A DNA stretch of 64,000 nucleotides from DASWUZ01 sp036401375 (GTDB taxonomy: Bacteria; Acidobacteriota; Terriglobia; Terriglobales; Acidobacteriaceae). The translations under genes and the position numbers were made by a program. The DNA lies in contig DASWVB010000001.1 in assembly GCA_036401375.1 (NCBI GenBank), forward strand, positions 1-64,000. The letters run 5' to 3'. Below the pieces are notes generated by a model. It ran no database searches. It saw nothing but the letters and a program-made list of their open reading frames with translations, and was not told where the DNA came from. Shown here in pieces: positions 35,210 through 44,314 of this stretch (within the stretch, counting starts at the first letter, position 1; each line of letters starts with the position of its first letter).

Positions 35210-36562
35210 ATGGCAGAGCTGGTTCTCGATCAGAACAATGCGGCGCGGCGGCCGGCGGCGCCGGTGCGGACCTTTCGTCCGATCGCCGATAAGCAGCAGC
35301 AGGAGATCAAGTCCGCCGTCCACCACGAGCTGATCAAGCGTCTTGACCTGGACAAGCTGGACCAGATCCAGGGCACGCGGGCCTCGCAGCAGCAGCTCTT
35401 CGGCCTGATCCAGCAGCTGATCGGGGAGCAGGGCATCCCGCTGTCGGCGGCCGAGCGCGACCGTCTGGCGCAGGAGGTGGTCGATGAGGTCTTCGGCTAC
35501 GGGCCGCTCGAGCCGCTGCTGAAGGACCCGACCATCTCCGACATCCTGGTGAACACCTGGAACACGGTGTATGTCGAGCGGCGCGGGATCCTCGAGAAGA
35601 CCACCATCGTCTTCAAGGACAACAAGCACCTGATGCATGTGATCGACAAGATCGTCTCGGCGGTGGGGCGGCGGGTGGATGAATCTTCGCCGATGGTCGA
35701 TGCGCGTCTCAAGGACGGCTCGCGCGTGAATGTAATCATTCCGCCGCTCGCGATCGACGGACCGATCCTCTCGATCCGGCGCTTCGGCGCGATCCCCCTG
35801 GTGGCCGAGGACCTGGTGCGCAACAAGATGCTGACCCAGCCGATGCTCGAGCTGTTGAAGGGGGCGGTGCAGGCGCGGCTGAACATCGTGATCTCGGGGG
35901 GCACGGGTTCGGGCAAGACGACGCTCTTGAATGTGCTCTCGGGGTTCATCTCGGAGCGGGAGCGGATCGTGACCATCGAGGACTCGGCCGAGCTGCAGAT
36001 GAAGCAGGAGCACGTGGTGCGCCTCGAGACCCGTCCCCCGAACATCGAGGGCAAGGGAGCTGTGCGGCAGCGGGAGCTGGTGATCAACGCGCTGCGCATG
36101 CGCCCGGACCGTGTGATCCTCGGCGAGGTGCGCGGCGCCGAGACCCTGGACATGCTGCAGGCGATGAATACCGGCCATGACGGATCGATGACCACGGTGC
36201 ACGCCAACACGCCGCGCGACGCGCTGGCGCGTATGGAGACGATGTCGATGATGAGCGACGTGCACGTGCCGGAGAAGGGGGTGCGGAGCCAGATCGCCTC
36301 GGCGGTCAACATCATCGTGCAGGCCTCGCGGATGGCCGACGGCAGCCGGAGGGTGACCTTCATCTCGGAGCTGACCGGCTCCTTCACGGATGTGATCAGC
36401 ATGCAGGACATCTTCCTCTTCGAGAAGAGGGGCCTGGGGCCGAACGGCAAGGTGGCGGGCCGCTTCCTCGCGACCGGAATCATGCCGAAATGTGCCGATA
36501 AGTTCAAGAGTGCGGGCATTCCGATCCCGGCCGGGCTGCTGGACCATTCTGTCGAGGTCTAG
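35210..36562 (+). CDS. tadA: Tad pilus assembly ATPase TadA/CpaF
   Basis: 450 residues of the type II/IV secretion ATPase family: Walker A ISGGTGSGKTTL (about 228-239), Asp box TIEDSAELQ, Walker B VILGEVRGAE and His box GHDGSMTTVHANT. It powers pilus extension and perhaps retraction, since Tad systems lack a separate retraction ATPase. The final codons and stop merge into a 21-bp tandem array, so the extreme C-terminus (VEV) may be affected by repeat slippage. Confidence 0.95.
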   Translation: MAELVLDQNNAARRPAAPVRTFRPIADKQQQEIKSAVHHELIKRLDLDKLDQIQGTRASQQQLFGLIQQLIGEQGIPLSAAERDRLAQEVVDEVFGYGPLEPLLKDPTISDILVNTWNTVYVERRGILEKTTIVFKDNKHLMHVIDKIVSAVGRRVDESSPMVDARLKDGSRVNVIIPPLAIDGPILSIRRFGAIPLVAEDLVRNKMLTQPMLELLKGAVQARLNIVISGGTGSGKTTLLNVLSGFISERERIVTIEDSAELQMKQEHVVRLETRPPNIEGKGAVRQRELVINALRMRPDRVILGEVRGAETLDMLQAMNTGHDGSMTTVHANTPRDALARMETMSMMSDVHVPEKGVRSQIASAVNIIVQASRMADGSRRVTFISELTGSFTDVISMQDIFLFEKRGLGPNGKVAGRFLATGIMPKCADKFKSAGIPIPAGLLDHSVEV

Positions 36563-36623
36563 GTTGTCCAGGTCGAGGTCCAGGCCGTCCAGTTCGAAGT
36601 CTAGGCCGTCCGAGTCGAGGTCC
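36551..36623 (+). repeat. Tandem array, about 3 x 21 bp, starting at the tadA stop
   Basis: Units at 36561-36581, 36582-36602 and 36603-36623 (AGGCCGTCCAGTTCGAAGTCT type) are preceded by a partial unit that includes the last tadA codons and stop (36551-36560). It fills most of the 113-bp tadA-tadB gap. Confidence 0.85.
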
Positions 36624-36675
36624 AGGCCGGGCCAGGCGGCAGTGGGGCGCGGCAGGTGGAATTGAGCGAACAGCG

Positions 36676-37644
36676 ATGCTGATAGTGGTCTTTCTCGGGA
36701 TCCTGCTTGTGACCTTCGCCCTGGTGGCGATCGCGACCCGTGCGACCGAGGAGGAGCGGACGCTCGATCAGCGTCTGTCGGGGATCAAGACGCTGCCCTC
36801 GGCGCTGAATGCTAGCGGCAGCGATATTGCGCAGCTGTGGAAGAAGCAGGGCAAGGAGGGTGGAGACCTTGTGGAGCGCAGCCTGGTGCGTCTGCCGGCG
36901 TTCCGGCGGGCGCAGATCTCTCTTCGCCAGGCGCAGAGCTCGATGTCGCTGGGCGGGCTGCTGCTGATCAGCCTCGGCCTGGCGGCGTGCGGCTACTTCG
37001 CCGCACTGCTGTTTGTGCCGGTGCTGCCGGTCGAGCTGCTGGCGGCGGCGGTGGCGGCGTATCTTCCCTTCGCCTACTTCACCATCAAGCGGGTGCGGCG
37101 GGTGAACGCCTTTAACGCGGCCCTGCCGGAGGCGATCGACATGATGGCGCGGGCGCTGCGGGCGGGACATTCGATGGTCTCCTCGATCGAGATGATGGCC
37201 GCGCAGGCGGTCGAGCCGGCGCGTTCGGAGTTCGCGGAGGTCTTCAAGCAGCAGAACTTCGGCCTGCCGATCCGCGAGGCCCTGATGCAGCTGATGGAGC
37301 GGGTCCCCTCGCAGGACCTGCGGGTGCTGGTGACGGCGATCCTGGTGCAGAAGGACACGGGCGGCAACCTGGCCGAGATCCTGGACCGGACGGTGTTCGT
37401 GATCCGGGAGCGGCTGAGGATCCAGGGCGAGATCCAGGTGCAGACGGCGCAGGGGCGGCTGACGGGGTGGATCCTGACGGCGCTGCCGGTGGTGATGATG
37501 GTAGTGATCAACCTGGTCGATCCGGGCTATTCGCATGTCCTCTTCGTCACCCCGATGGGTCACAAGCTGATGTATATCGGGGTGGGCCTGATGGTGACCG
37601 GGTCGGTCGTGATCCGCCGGATCGTGAATGGAATCGAGATATGA
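36676..37644 (+). CDS. tadB: Tad inner-membrane platform protein TadB
   Basis: 322 residues. N-terminal helix (LIVVFLGILLVTFALVAI), two further helices about residues 90-135, the T2SSF domain (PEAIDMMARALRAGHSMVSS, VPSQDLRVLVTAILVQKDTGGNL), and C-terminal helices. With TadC it forms the platform that couples the TadA ATPase to pilin assembly. Overlaps tadC by 4 bp. Confidence 0.92.
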   Translation: MLIVVFLGILLVTFALVAIATRATEEERTLDQRLSGIKTLPSALNASGSDIAQLWKKQGKEGGDLVERSLVRLPAFRRAQISLRQAQSSMSLGGLLLISLGLAACGYFAALLFVPVLPVELLAAAVAAYLPFAYFTIKRVRRVNAFNAALPEAIDMMARALRAGHSMVSSIEMMAAQAVEPARSEFAEVFKQQNFGLPIREALMQLMERVPSQDLRVLVTAILVQKDTGGNLAEILDRTVFVIRERLRIQGEIQVQTAQGRLTGWILTALPVVMMVVINLVDPGYSHVLFVTPMGHKLMYIGVGLMVTGSVVIRRIVNGIEI

Positions 37645-38543
37645 CGGGCATCCTGGTGGCGGCGATCGGGCTGTCGGTCTTCCTGATGATTGCGCTGCTG
37701 GCGGCGCCACTGCTGATGCGTCCCTCGGTGGCGGAGCGCCGCATGCTGAGCCTGGTGAAGGGTACGCGCGCCTATAAGCACAAGGCGGGGCCGCGGGAGG
37801 CTCTGCGGGACGCGATCCTGGCGGCGGCGCAGAGCTTCCGCACCCGGGTCGGGCTGAGCGAGAACGAGGAGATTGCGAAGCGGCTGGTGGCGGCCGGCAT
37901 CCGCGGGCCGCGGGCGAGCGAGTTCTACTTCATCGCGCGCTTCCTCTGTCCCCTGGCGGGGGTAGCGGGGGGCAGCTTCTTCCTGCATGTGAGCTTCTTC
38001 TGGGTGCTGGCTCCGGGTGCGGTCGGGTATCTGCTGCCCGACTTCTGGCTGCGCCGCAGGATGAAGCGGCGGGCGGAGAAGATCCGGCGCAGTATCCCGG
38101 ACGCGCTCGACCTGATGGTGATCTGCGTCGATGCGGGGCTGGGTCTTGACCAGGCCTTGCAACGGGTGGGTCTTGAGCTGAGCCTCTCCCATCCGGAGAT
38201 CAACGAGGAGTTTGCGCAGATCAACTTCGAGCAGCGCGCCGGCAAGGGACGCATCGATGCGTGGAAGAGCATGGCGGAGCGGACCCAGATCGAGGAGTTC
38301 ACCTCGTTTGTGACCATGTTGATCCAGACCGACCGCTTTGGCACCCCGATCATTCGTGCTTTGAGCCGCTTTGCCGAAGATATGCGTATGAAGCGGCGCC
38401 AGCATGCCGAGGAGGCCGCGGCGAAGACCAAGGTAAAGATCCTGTTCCCCCTGGTGCTGTTCATCTTCCCGTGCATCTTCATCGTGCTGCTGGCCCCGGC
38501 AGTGCTCTCGATCGGCTCGCTGTTGTCTACCCTCGGCAAGTGA
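37641..38543 (+). CDS. tadC: Tad inner-membrane platform protein TadC
   Basis: 300 residues from the ATG at 37641, overlapping the tadB stop (ATGA). Same T2SSF plan as TadB: N-terminal helix, paired helices about 95-145, the domain IRRSIPDALDLMVICVDAGL, and a C-terminal helix LFPLVLFIFPCIFIVLLAPA. It works as TadB's partner. Confidence 0.92.
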   Translation: MTGILVAAIGLSVFLMIALLAAPLLMRPSVAERRMLSLVKGTRAYKHKAGPREALRDAILAAAQSFRTRVGLSENEEIAKRLVAAGIRGPRASEFYFIARFLCPLAGVAGGSFFLHVSFFWVLAPGAVGYLLPDFWLRRRMKRRAEKIRRSIPDALDLMVICVDAGLGLDQALQRVGLELSLSHPEINEEFAQINFEQRAGKGRIDAWKSMAERTQIEEFTSFVTMLIQTDRFGTPIIRALSRFAEDMRMKRRQHAEEAAAKTKVKILFPLVLFIFPCIFIVLLAPAVLSIGSLLSTLGK

Positions 38544-38620
38544 GAGGGGCGGGGGCGCGCGCCGGCCCGGGCGCGGGCCTGGGTCGGGGGCTTCCGCCGG
38601 TCGCAGGAGGGAGGGACCTG

Positions 38621-38701
38621 ATGGCGTACCTGATGGTGGCGATGGTGGTTGGTCCAGTCCTGATCGCGCTCTCGCTCGCCGATCTGTGGCCGAGAAGCTG
38701 A
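38621..38701 (+). CDS. 26-residue single-span membrane microprotein in the tad locus
   Basis: Short frame of 26 residues beginning MAYLMVAMVVGPVLIALSLA and ending in a charged tail (DLWPRS). A textbook ribosome site (AGGAGGGAGGGACCTG) precedes the ATG, unusual strength for this locus and the main reason to believe it. It would be a single hydrophobic helix. No homologue is recognised. It lies 77 bp after tadC in the same direction and could be a small Tad subunit or regulator; function unknown. Confidence 0.55.
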   Translation: MAYLMVAMVVGPVLIALSLADLWPRS

Positions 38702-38817
38702 ATGGGGCTGGTGGGGGCTGAATGAGGCCTGAAAATGGGAGCTGGTGACGGGCTCTGCCCGGGCTGCTGCTCAACGGTCCGCATTCTCCGCGCGGGGACT
38801 GGCCGATTGGCGTTTTG

Positions 38818-38903
38818 CTGGTTCGGCCGTGCCTGGTTCGGCCGAGCCTGGTTGCGCTTGCCTGGTTGCGCTTGGCTGGCTGCGCTTGGCTGGCTGCGTT
38901 TGG
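38818..38903 (+). repeat. Tandem near-repeat array (2 x 15 bp + 4 x 14 bp)
   Basis: Units CTGGTTCGGCCGTGC, CTGGTTCGGCCGAGC, then four 14-mers CTGGTTGCGCTTGC to CTGGCTGCGTTTGG. It lies in the intergenic stretch between the two tad-locus microproteins; the rest of 38702-39145 shows nothing else recognisable. Confidence 0.85.
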
Positions 38904-39145
38904 GCTTGTCGTCTTACGCGAGCTGCGGTGAGCGTGGGCGAAGCGGGCTGCTGCCGGGGGTGTGCGGCACCCGATCCGGGACTTCCTTCCGCAACGCGGA
39001 ATCTTCGCTTTGCGCCTCGATTATCCTCTACTTCTCTTCAAGCCTTCCGGCCCCTTCGCCGATAAGGTATCCGGCTACCAAGCCGCTCTCCGGAGTCCTC
39101 CAGCACTGCCGGCTCTAAAAAATCTGCAACAGGAGAAATATCACC

Positions 39146-39241
39146 ATGGATACATCGAGTCTGATTCGCATTGCCGCCGCCCTTCTCGCCGTAATCGTCG
39201 TCGGTGTTCTGATCTACCGCAGGAAGGCCAAGACTGCCTGA
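39146..39241 (+). CDS. 31-residue single-span membrane microprotein
   Basis: 31 residues: a short polar start (MDTSSLIR), a hydrophobic helix (IAAALLAVIVVGVLIY) and a basic end (RRKAKTA), i.e. a small inner-membrane protein with a cytoplasmic positive tail. The ATG is preceded by CAACAGGAGAAATATCACC, a leader resembling the flp one (AAGGAGGAAACACC). It lacks the Flp G/E processing site. Its place after tadC suggests a Tad accessory role, which is inference. Confidence 0.55.
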   Translation: MDTSSLIRIAAALLAVIVVGVLIYRRKAKTA

Positions 39242-39314
39242 GGCCGGGCCGCCTGCTGCCGGGGCCGCGCTTGGACGTTCTAGCGCAGTAAGACGCACGG
39301 GGAGCTTGAGGACC

Positions 39315-39674
39315 ATGCGGCGGATCGCCATCACGAACCTGACTCGAAGCGTGCCGGTCGGCTCGGGGATCGGGGTGGCGGAGACCTCCTGGTCGCGGGT
39401 GATCGGTCTGCTTGGCCGGCCGGCGCTGGCCTGCGGTGACGGGATCCTGATCCGTCCTTCGTCGGGGGTGCATACCTTTGGTATGCGCTTTGCGATCGAC
39501 GTGGTGGGTCTGGATGGCGATCTTCGCGTGGTGAAGCTCTGGCCTGGTCTTGTGCCGTGGCGTGTGACGGCGATCTCTTTCCGGGTGCGTTCGGTGCTGG
39601 AGCTTGCATTGGGCGAGATAGCGGCGAGGGATCTTCATCTCGGGGACCGGCTTGCGGTCTCGGCGGTGGATTGA
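39315..39674 (+). CDS. DUF192-family protein
   Basis: 119 residues. DUF192 blocks are seen: ETSWSRVIGLLGRPALACGD, GVHTFGMRFAIDVVGLD, VTAISFRVRSVLELALGEI and GDRLAVS. The family is a small beta-rich fold of unknown function, frequently secreted; here no signal peptide is present. It is often found near Tad and type II secretion genes in Acidobacteriota and Deltaproteobacteria. The ATG at 39315 follows TTGAGGACC. Confidence 0.82.
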   Translation: MRRIAITNLTRSVPVGSGIGVAETSWSRVIGLLGRPALACGDGILIRPSSGVHTFGMRFAIDVVGLDGDLRVVKLWPGLVPWRVTAISFRVRSVLELALGEIAARDLHLGDRLAVSAVD

Positions 39675-39781
39675 GCTGGCTGCTGGTGGGCGGGCGGCGT
39701 TCGACTGGACTGCTCCTGTGTTGGCAATTTTTGGATGGGGGCGGGGCCGCGGGGGCTGGCGTGGAGGGGATGGGGGACGTG

Positions 39782-41152
39782 ATGTTGACCGTTGCTCCGA
39801 TTCCGCAGCCGTCGGCGGCGCTGCTTGAGGCGTGTCCTCCGCCTGAGCCGGCGCGCTGCCACATCAGGACGATTTTGACCCTGGCTGCGATTGGGCGGCT
39901 GCTGGTGTTGCGTTTTATCCTGGTGCATTACCCTCGCGGCTGGCTCTTCAGCAAGGGTGAGGAGCTGGGCTTCCTGGGGCGTGTCCTGGCGCTTGGGCAG
40001 GGCTTTCACTCGCCCTTTGGCGGGGTGACTGGGCCGACGGCGTTCCTGGCGCCGGGGTATCCGTTTGTTATCTCCCTCTTCTTCCGGATCTTTGGTATTT
40101 ACAGTGACCGGTCGGCGGCTGCGATCCTGCTGCTGCACGTCATCTTCAGCTTGATCACGGTCGCGCTGGTGGTGGATGTTGCGCGATGGGTTGGTGGGAC
40201 GCGGGTGGCGAACCTTGCCGGCTTCTACTGGGCGCTGTCGCCGACGCTGGTGTGGATGCCGGTCATCTTCTGGGACACGTGTGCGTCGACGATGCTGCTG
40301 ACGGGTGCGGTGGCGGTGGCGCTGCGGCTGGGGCGGCGGCCGAGCCTGGCGCTCTGGATGGCAGCCGGTCTCTGCAGCGGCCTGACTCTGCTGATCAATC
40401 CATCGCTTTTCGTGGCGCTGCTGGCGATCGGCGGGTGGGCGGTGTTTGCGAACGGCTGGCCGGGGGTGGGTGCGTCGGCTTCGAGATCGGCGTCCGGTCC
40501 GGTGTCGGGGCGGGCGCGGCGAGGGTCTCCGTGGCTGGCGCCTGCGGCCGGGTTGCTGGTGCTGGCGGGGGTCTTCGCTCCGTGGCCGATCCGCAATGCG
40601 GTGGTGCTGCATGCGTTTATTCCCTTTCGCAGCAACCTTGGCTATGAGCTTTGGAACGGCAACCAGCATGGCGGGAACGGCTGCTTCGTGCCGGCGCTGC
40701 ACCCGGTGCTGAGCCGGCAGCAGTACCGGGAGTATGCCAGCCTGGGCGAGGTGAGGTACATGGAGGAGAAGTCGGCGCTGGGCAAGGCGCTGATCCGGGC
40801 CTATCCTCTGGAGTTCGTGCGAGTGACGGCGTGGCGGGCGCCGGCGTTCTGGCTGGGTCTATCGCAGGGAGAGGATGGCAGGTCGGGGCTGGTGGTGCTG
40901 CATGCGGCGATGACCTCCTGCCTGGGAACGGCCGGGCTGGTGCTGTTGTTCCGGCGCAAGCGAAGGCTGGGCTGGCTGTTCCTGCTGCCGCTGCTGGTCT
41001 TTCCTCTGCCGTACTACATCACGCATCCGGACTTCCGCTTCCGTCTGCTGCTCGATCCGCTGGTGACGATTCTGGCGGCTTATGCGTTGACGTGCGGCTG
41101 GCGTGCCTACCGGAGGCGCTATCCTGCGGCTGCTTCGCAGGGCTGGCATTAG
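39782..41152 (+). CDS. GT39/PMT-like integral membrane glycosyltransferase
   Basis: About 456 residues with some ten membrane helices and a periplasmic loop after helix 1 (YPRGWLFSKGEELGFLGRVL) carrying the acidic residue expected of GT-C enzymes, plus APGYPFVISLFFRIFG. The architecture matches dolichyl/polyprenyl-phosphate sugar transferases (GT39/ArnT group). It may glycosylate a surface protein or lipid; adjacency to the pilus locus makes pilin glycosylation a possibility only. Start is ATG 39782 (after GGGGGACGTG) or 39770. Confidence 0.7.
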   Translation: MLTVAPIPQPSAALLEACPPPEPARCHIRTILTLAAIGRLLVLRFILVHYPRGWLFSKGEELGFLGRVLALGQGFHSPFGGVTGPTAFLAPGYPFVISLFFRIFGIYSDRSAAAILLLHVIFSLITVALVVDVARWVGGTRVANLAGFYWALSPTLVWMPVIFWDTCASTMLLTGAVAVALRLGRRPSLALWMAAGLCSGLTLLINPSLFVALLAIGGWAVFANGWPGVGASASRSASGPVSGRARRGSPWLAPAAGLLVLAGVFAPWPIRNAVVLHAFIPFRSNLGYELWNGNQHGGNGCFVPALHPVLSRQQYREYASLGEVRYMEEKSALGKALIRAYPLEFVRVTAWRAPAFWLGLSQGEDGRSGLVVLHAAMTSCLGTAGLVLLFRRKRRLGWLFLLPLLVFPLPYYITHPDFRFRLLLDPLVTILAAYALTCGWRAYRRRYPAAASQGWH

Positions 41153-41454
41153 GCGGGCTGGCGGCGGACGCCGGAGACTATGGTCTCTTGTCCAAAGGCC
41201 TTGCGGACTGTGGGTTGCGAGCTGCTGGTCAAGATAGCTCTTTCATGCGCTTTTCATCTCTGGTAATTCTCCTTTGCGGCAAATGCTGTGGTTCAGGCTC
41301 GCCTCCGGCGGGCTGGTCGTCGTGTGCCTCGTGCCGGTTTACAGCTCTGGCGCCTGCCCGGTTTTTGGGGTTAGCTGCTTTGAACATGCACAGGGCGCAG
41401 TGTGCAGCCAGGGCTCCTGCTGCCGGCGCATCTAAAGCCCAGGTGAATCGGCTG
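41153..41454. other. Intergenic region before the FUSC gene
   Basis: 302 bp. The downstream gene's frame is open here, but codon use and hydropathy look non-coding and no credible start with a ribosome site appears before 41455. Nothing else is recognised. Confidence 0.4.
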
Positions 41455-44199
41455 ATGGCCATAAGAAATGGCCTACGGGCCCGGCTAAGCTCCGGCCTGC
41501 CTCCTTCGATGGTGAGGATGGTGGGCAGGATGGAGTGGTTTCGCGGGCTGCGGGCGGCCACGGCGATCACGGCGCCGATGCTGCTGGCGGGGCTGCTGCA
41601 TCGCCCGGCGCTGGCGTGGGCCGCTCTGGGCGGCTTTGAGGCAATCCTCTCGGACACCGGTGGACCGTACCGGCAGCGCATCCAGGCGCTGGGGCTGCTG
41701 GCCCTGGGCGGCTGTGCGGGGGCGTTTCTGGGGACCCTGGCGGGAAGCCACATGGGTTATGCGCTTCCGGTGACGATGCTCTGGTGCTTCGCGTGGTCGT
41801 ACCTGCTGGTGCTGGGTTCGCCCTTCTCTTCGACGGGAGTGCTGATCGAGGTCATCTACCTTTGCGGGCTGGGAGCGGGCTCGGCGAGCGGCGCGGCCGT
41901 GCTGCACGCTTCGCTGGGGAGAACGCTCCGGGCGACGCTGCCACTGGCTACGTCGAATGCGGAGTTCCTCTTTGGCGGGGCGTTGTGGGCGACGCTGCTC
42001 TCGCTGCTGCTGTGGCCTCTCGACCCTTACCGGCCGGCGCGGCAGGCGGTGGCGGCGTGTTATCGCGAGCTGGCCTCGTTTCTAAGCGCGATCGTCGAGC
42101 TGGACCGGATGGAGGGAGGCGGGGCGGAGGGCTGGCAGAGCCTGGCGCGCGAGCACCAGGGGCGCATGCGGCGCGGCCTGGAGCTGGCGGCGGAGGCGGT
42201 CACGGGTATTCGCGCCCAAGGAGTGTCGGAGTCGGTGCGGGTGAATCATCTGACGGTGCTGCTGGAGTCGGCGGACATGTTGCTGGCGCGGACGATCGCG
42301 GTCGCGGAGTACTTCGAGTCATCGCAGCGGGAGCGGCCGGCGTCCCTGGCGGCTCCGGGCGTGGAGCAGGCGCCTGCGGGAGGCGGTGGGCAGGCGGCGG
42401 ATGGTGCGGGTTCGCGCTACGCGGGTGAGTCGGCTTGCGTGGCGAGGGGGAAGTCGTCGCTCGAGAGCCTGCGGGACGCGGAGCTATGGATTGCGGAGCT
42501 GCTGCGTCGTCGTCCGCAACGTTTTGAGGAGGCGACACACGCCCGGCGGCGGCGGCTGGCATGCATTCCGGGGGAAATATCTGTGTGCCTGGAGGGTGAT
42601 GACGCGGAGGGACGGTACCTGCTGCACCAGATCACCGAGATCACCCAGAACCTCGACACTGGACTGGAGAGTGCGGTCGCGGTGCTTACCGCGCGGGAGG
42701 GCGCGAGTGCTGCGGTGGGTGTGCGTGGGGCAGGGATGGAGCCGGGGGCCGGGGGCGCTGTCGGGCATGGCGAGGGACGGGGCGAGGCTGCCCCGGGGTC
42801 GGCGCCGGGGATGAGGCCGTGCGGCTTCGAGGAGGCTGGAACACTGACGGCGTGGGGCGAGCGGCTGTGGGCGAACTGGAAGGTGAGTTCGCTGAGCCTG
42901 CGCCATGCGCTGCGGGTGGCGGTGGTATGCGGGCTGGGGGTGGCGATCCTCTACCGCTTTCACATCAGTCATGGCTACTGGCTGCCGATTACGTCGCTGA
43001 TCGTGCTGCAGCCGCATGCTTCGGGGACGTTCCGGCGTTCGCTGCAGCGGGTTGCGGGAACCGTGGCGGGCGGAGTGCTGGCCGCGCTGCTGGCGGTCTA
43101 TCTTCACTCGACGTGGGCGCTTGCGGCGGCGCTGTTTCCTCTGGCGGTGCTGTCGCTGGCCGTGCTTCCGCTGAACTACATGGTGTACTGCTTCTTTCTG
43201 ACACCGACGTTCATACTGGTCTCGCTGCCTTACTTTGGGGATTGGAGGATAGCGGGCATTCGCATGGTGAATACGGGAGTGGGAGCGCTGCTGGCGCTGG
43301 GGGCTATGGCATTTTTGTGGCCTGCGTGGGAGCGGGACCGCTTTGCGCAGCAGCTCAGGTGCAGCATCGAGGCCGATCGCCGCTACCTCGAGGCGCTGAT
43401 GGCAGCGTGGCAGAAGGGGGCGTCGACGGGGCAGCTTACAGCGGCGCGACGCGCTGCGGGGCTGGCGCATAACGACTCGGAAGATTCCCTGGACCGTGTG
43501 ATCCTCGAGCCGAGCAGCTTCCTCGGACAGAGCGGCGGGGGTGAGGGCGGAGGGCCGGTTCGGGGTAACGGACTGGCGCGGGCGGTGGCCAGGGTCTTCT
43601 TTACGCCGGCGGCTGCCCCGCCGGTGATGCAGGCGGCCATCTCGGTTGTGGCTTACCTGCGGCGTTTTGCGCAGAGCATCACTTCGCTGGTCTCCGCGCC
43701 GCCCGATGCCGGATGGCAGCGATCCGTTGAGGTGACGAGTCGGCTTGAAGCCATGAGGGGACGGCTCGACGAGCTTGGCGGACTGATTGGAGGAGAGGTT
43801 GGGGCGAGGTCTTCAGTGCGGTCTGCGGTGAGCGCGGCGTCTCATGAATGGCGCATGGAGCTGCGGGGTGAGAGGGAGCCGGGCGAGGCGCCTGATCCTG
43901 CTGGCGAGCCGGCTCAAGAGGCGGCGCCGGTCGAAGCTGACGAGGCGGGCTCTGCCGAAGGCGACGAGGCGGCTGGCTACGCTGTGGGTGTACGGGCTGC
44001 GGGCGAGTCTGAGGTCGAGCATGCGGGTGAGCGGCTGTTGAGCCGCATGGAGCGGCAGCTCCTGGTGCTCAGGAGGAATCTGCTCCTGCTGGAGGAGGCG
44101 GGACTGCTGGGGAGCGACGGCACTGGCGAGCGGGGCGGAGGCGGGGCCCGCAGGTCCGAAGGTAATGAAGCTCATTCGAGGTTACAATCGTCTCAATAG
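41455..44199 (+). CDS. FUSC-family (aromatic acid exporter/YccS-like) membrane protein
   Basis: About 914 residues from the ATG at 41455. Two similar halves: an N-terminal set of five to six helices (MEWFRGLRAATAITAPMLLAG...YLLVLGSPFSSTGVLIEVIYLC) with a cytosolic domain, then a second FUSC module (LSLRHALRVAVVCGLGVAIL, GYWLPITSLIVLQPHASGTF, RRSLQRVAGTVAGGVLAALL). Such proteins export aromatic acids or related small molecules. It is longer than the usual 650-750 residues owing to alanine/glycine-rich linkers between and after the modules. The stop is followed 115 bp later by the TPR gene. Confidence 0.82.
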   Translation: MAIRNGLRARLSSGLPPSMVRMVGRMEWFRGLRAATAITAPMLLAGLLHRPALAWAALGGFEAILSDTGGPYRQRIQALGLLALGGCAGAFLGTLAGSHMGYALPVTMLWCFAWSYLLVLGSPFSSTGVLIEVIYLCGLGAGSASGAAVLHASLGRTLRATLPLATSNAEFLFGGALWATLLSLLLWPLDPYRPARQAVAACYRELASFLSAIVELDRMEGGGAEGWQSLAREHQGRMRRGLELAAEAVTGIRAQGVSESVRVNHLTVLLESADMLLARTIAVAEYFESSQRERPASLAAPGVEQAPAGGGGQAADGAGSRYAGESACVARGKSSLESLRDAELWIAELLRRRPQRFEEATHARRRRLACIPGEISVCLEGDDAEGRYLLHQITEITQNLDTGLESAVAVLTAREGASAAVGVRGAGMEPGAGGAVGHGEGRGEAAPGSAPGMRPCGFEEAGTLTAWGERLWANWKVSSLSLRHALRVAVVCGLGVAILYRFHISHGYWLPITSLIVLQPHASGTFRRSLQRVAGTVAGGVLAALLAVYLHSTWALAAALFPLAVLSLAVLPLNYMVYCFFLTPTFILVSLPYFGDWRIAGIRMVNTGVGALLALGAMAFLWPAWERDRFAQQLRCSIEADRRYLEALMAAWQKGASTGQLTAARRAAGLAHNDSEDSLDRVILEPSSFLGQSGGGEGGGPVRGNGLARAVARVFFTPAAAPPVMQAAISVVAYLRRFAQSITSLVSAPPDAGWQRSVEVTSRLEAMRGRLDELGGLIGGEVGARSSVRSAVSAASHEWRMELRGEREPGEAPDPAGEPAQEAAPVEADEAGSAEGDEAAGYAVGVRAAGESEVEHAGERLLSRMERQLLVLRRNLLLLEEAGLLGSDGTGERGGGGARRSEGNEAHSRLQSSQ

Positions 44200-44314
44200 A
44201 TAAGCAGGTAGAAATCCGCTGCAGCAGCAACGCTCGATGCCCGCGACGCTCGATTTCCGCGATGACGTAGAGAAGGTCCACCACTCCAAGACCAGGCCCG
44301 GGAACCGCATACCT

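Noticed and set aside
35126..36547. 473-codon open frame antisense to tadA
   Set aside because: Arg/His/Leu-rich shadow of an obvious ATPase gene; no domain or start signal.
40651..41454. N-terminal extension of the FUSC gene into the glycosyltransferase gene
   Set aside because: The frame is open but overlaps the coding region of the glycosyltransferase and shows no membrane helix pattern; ATG 41455 precedes the first FUSC helix.
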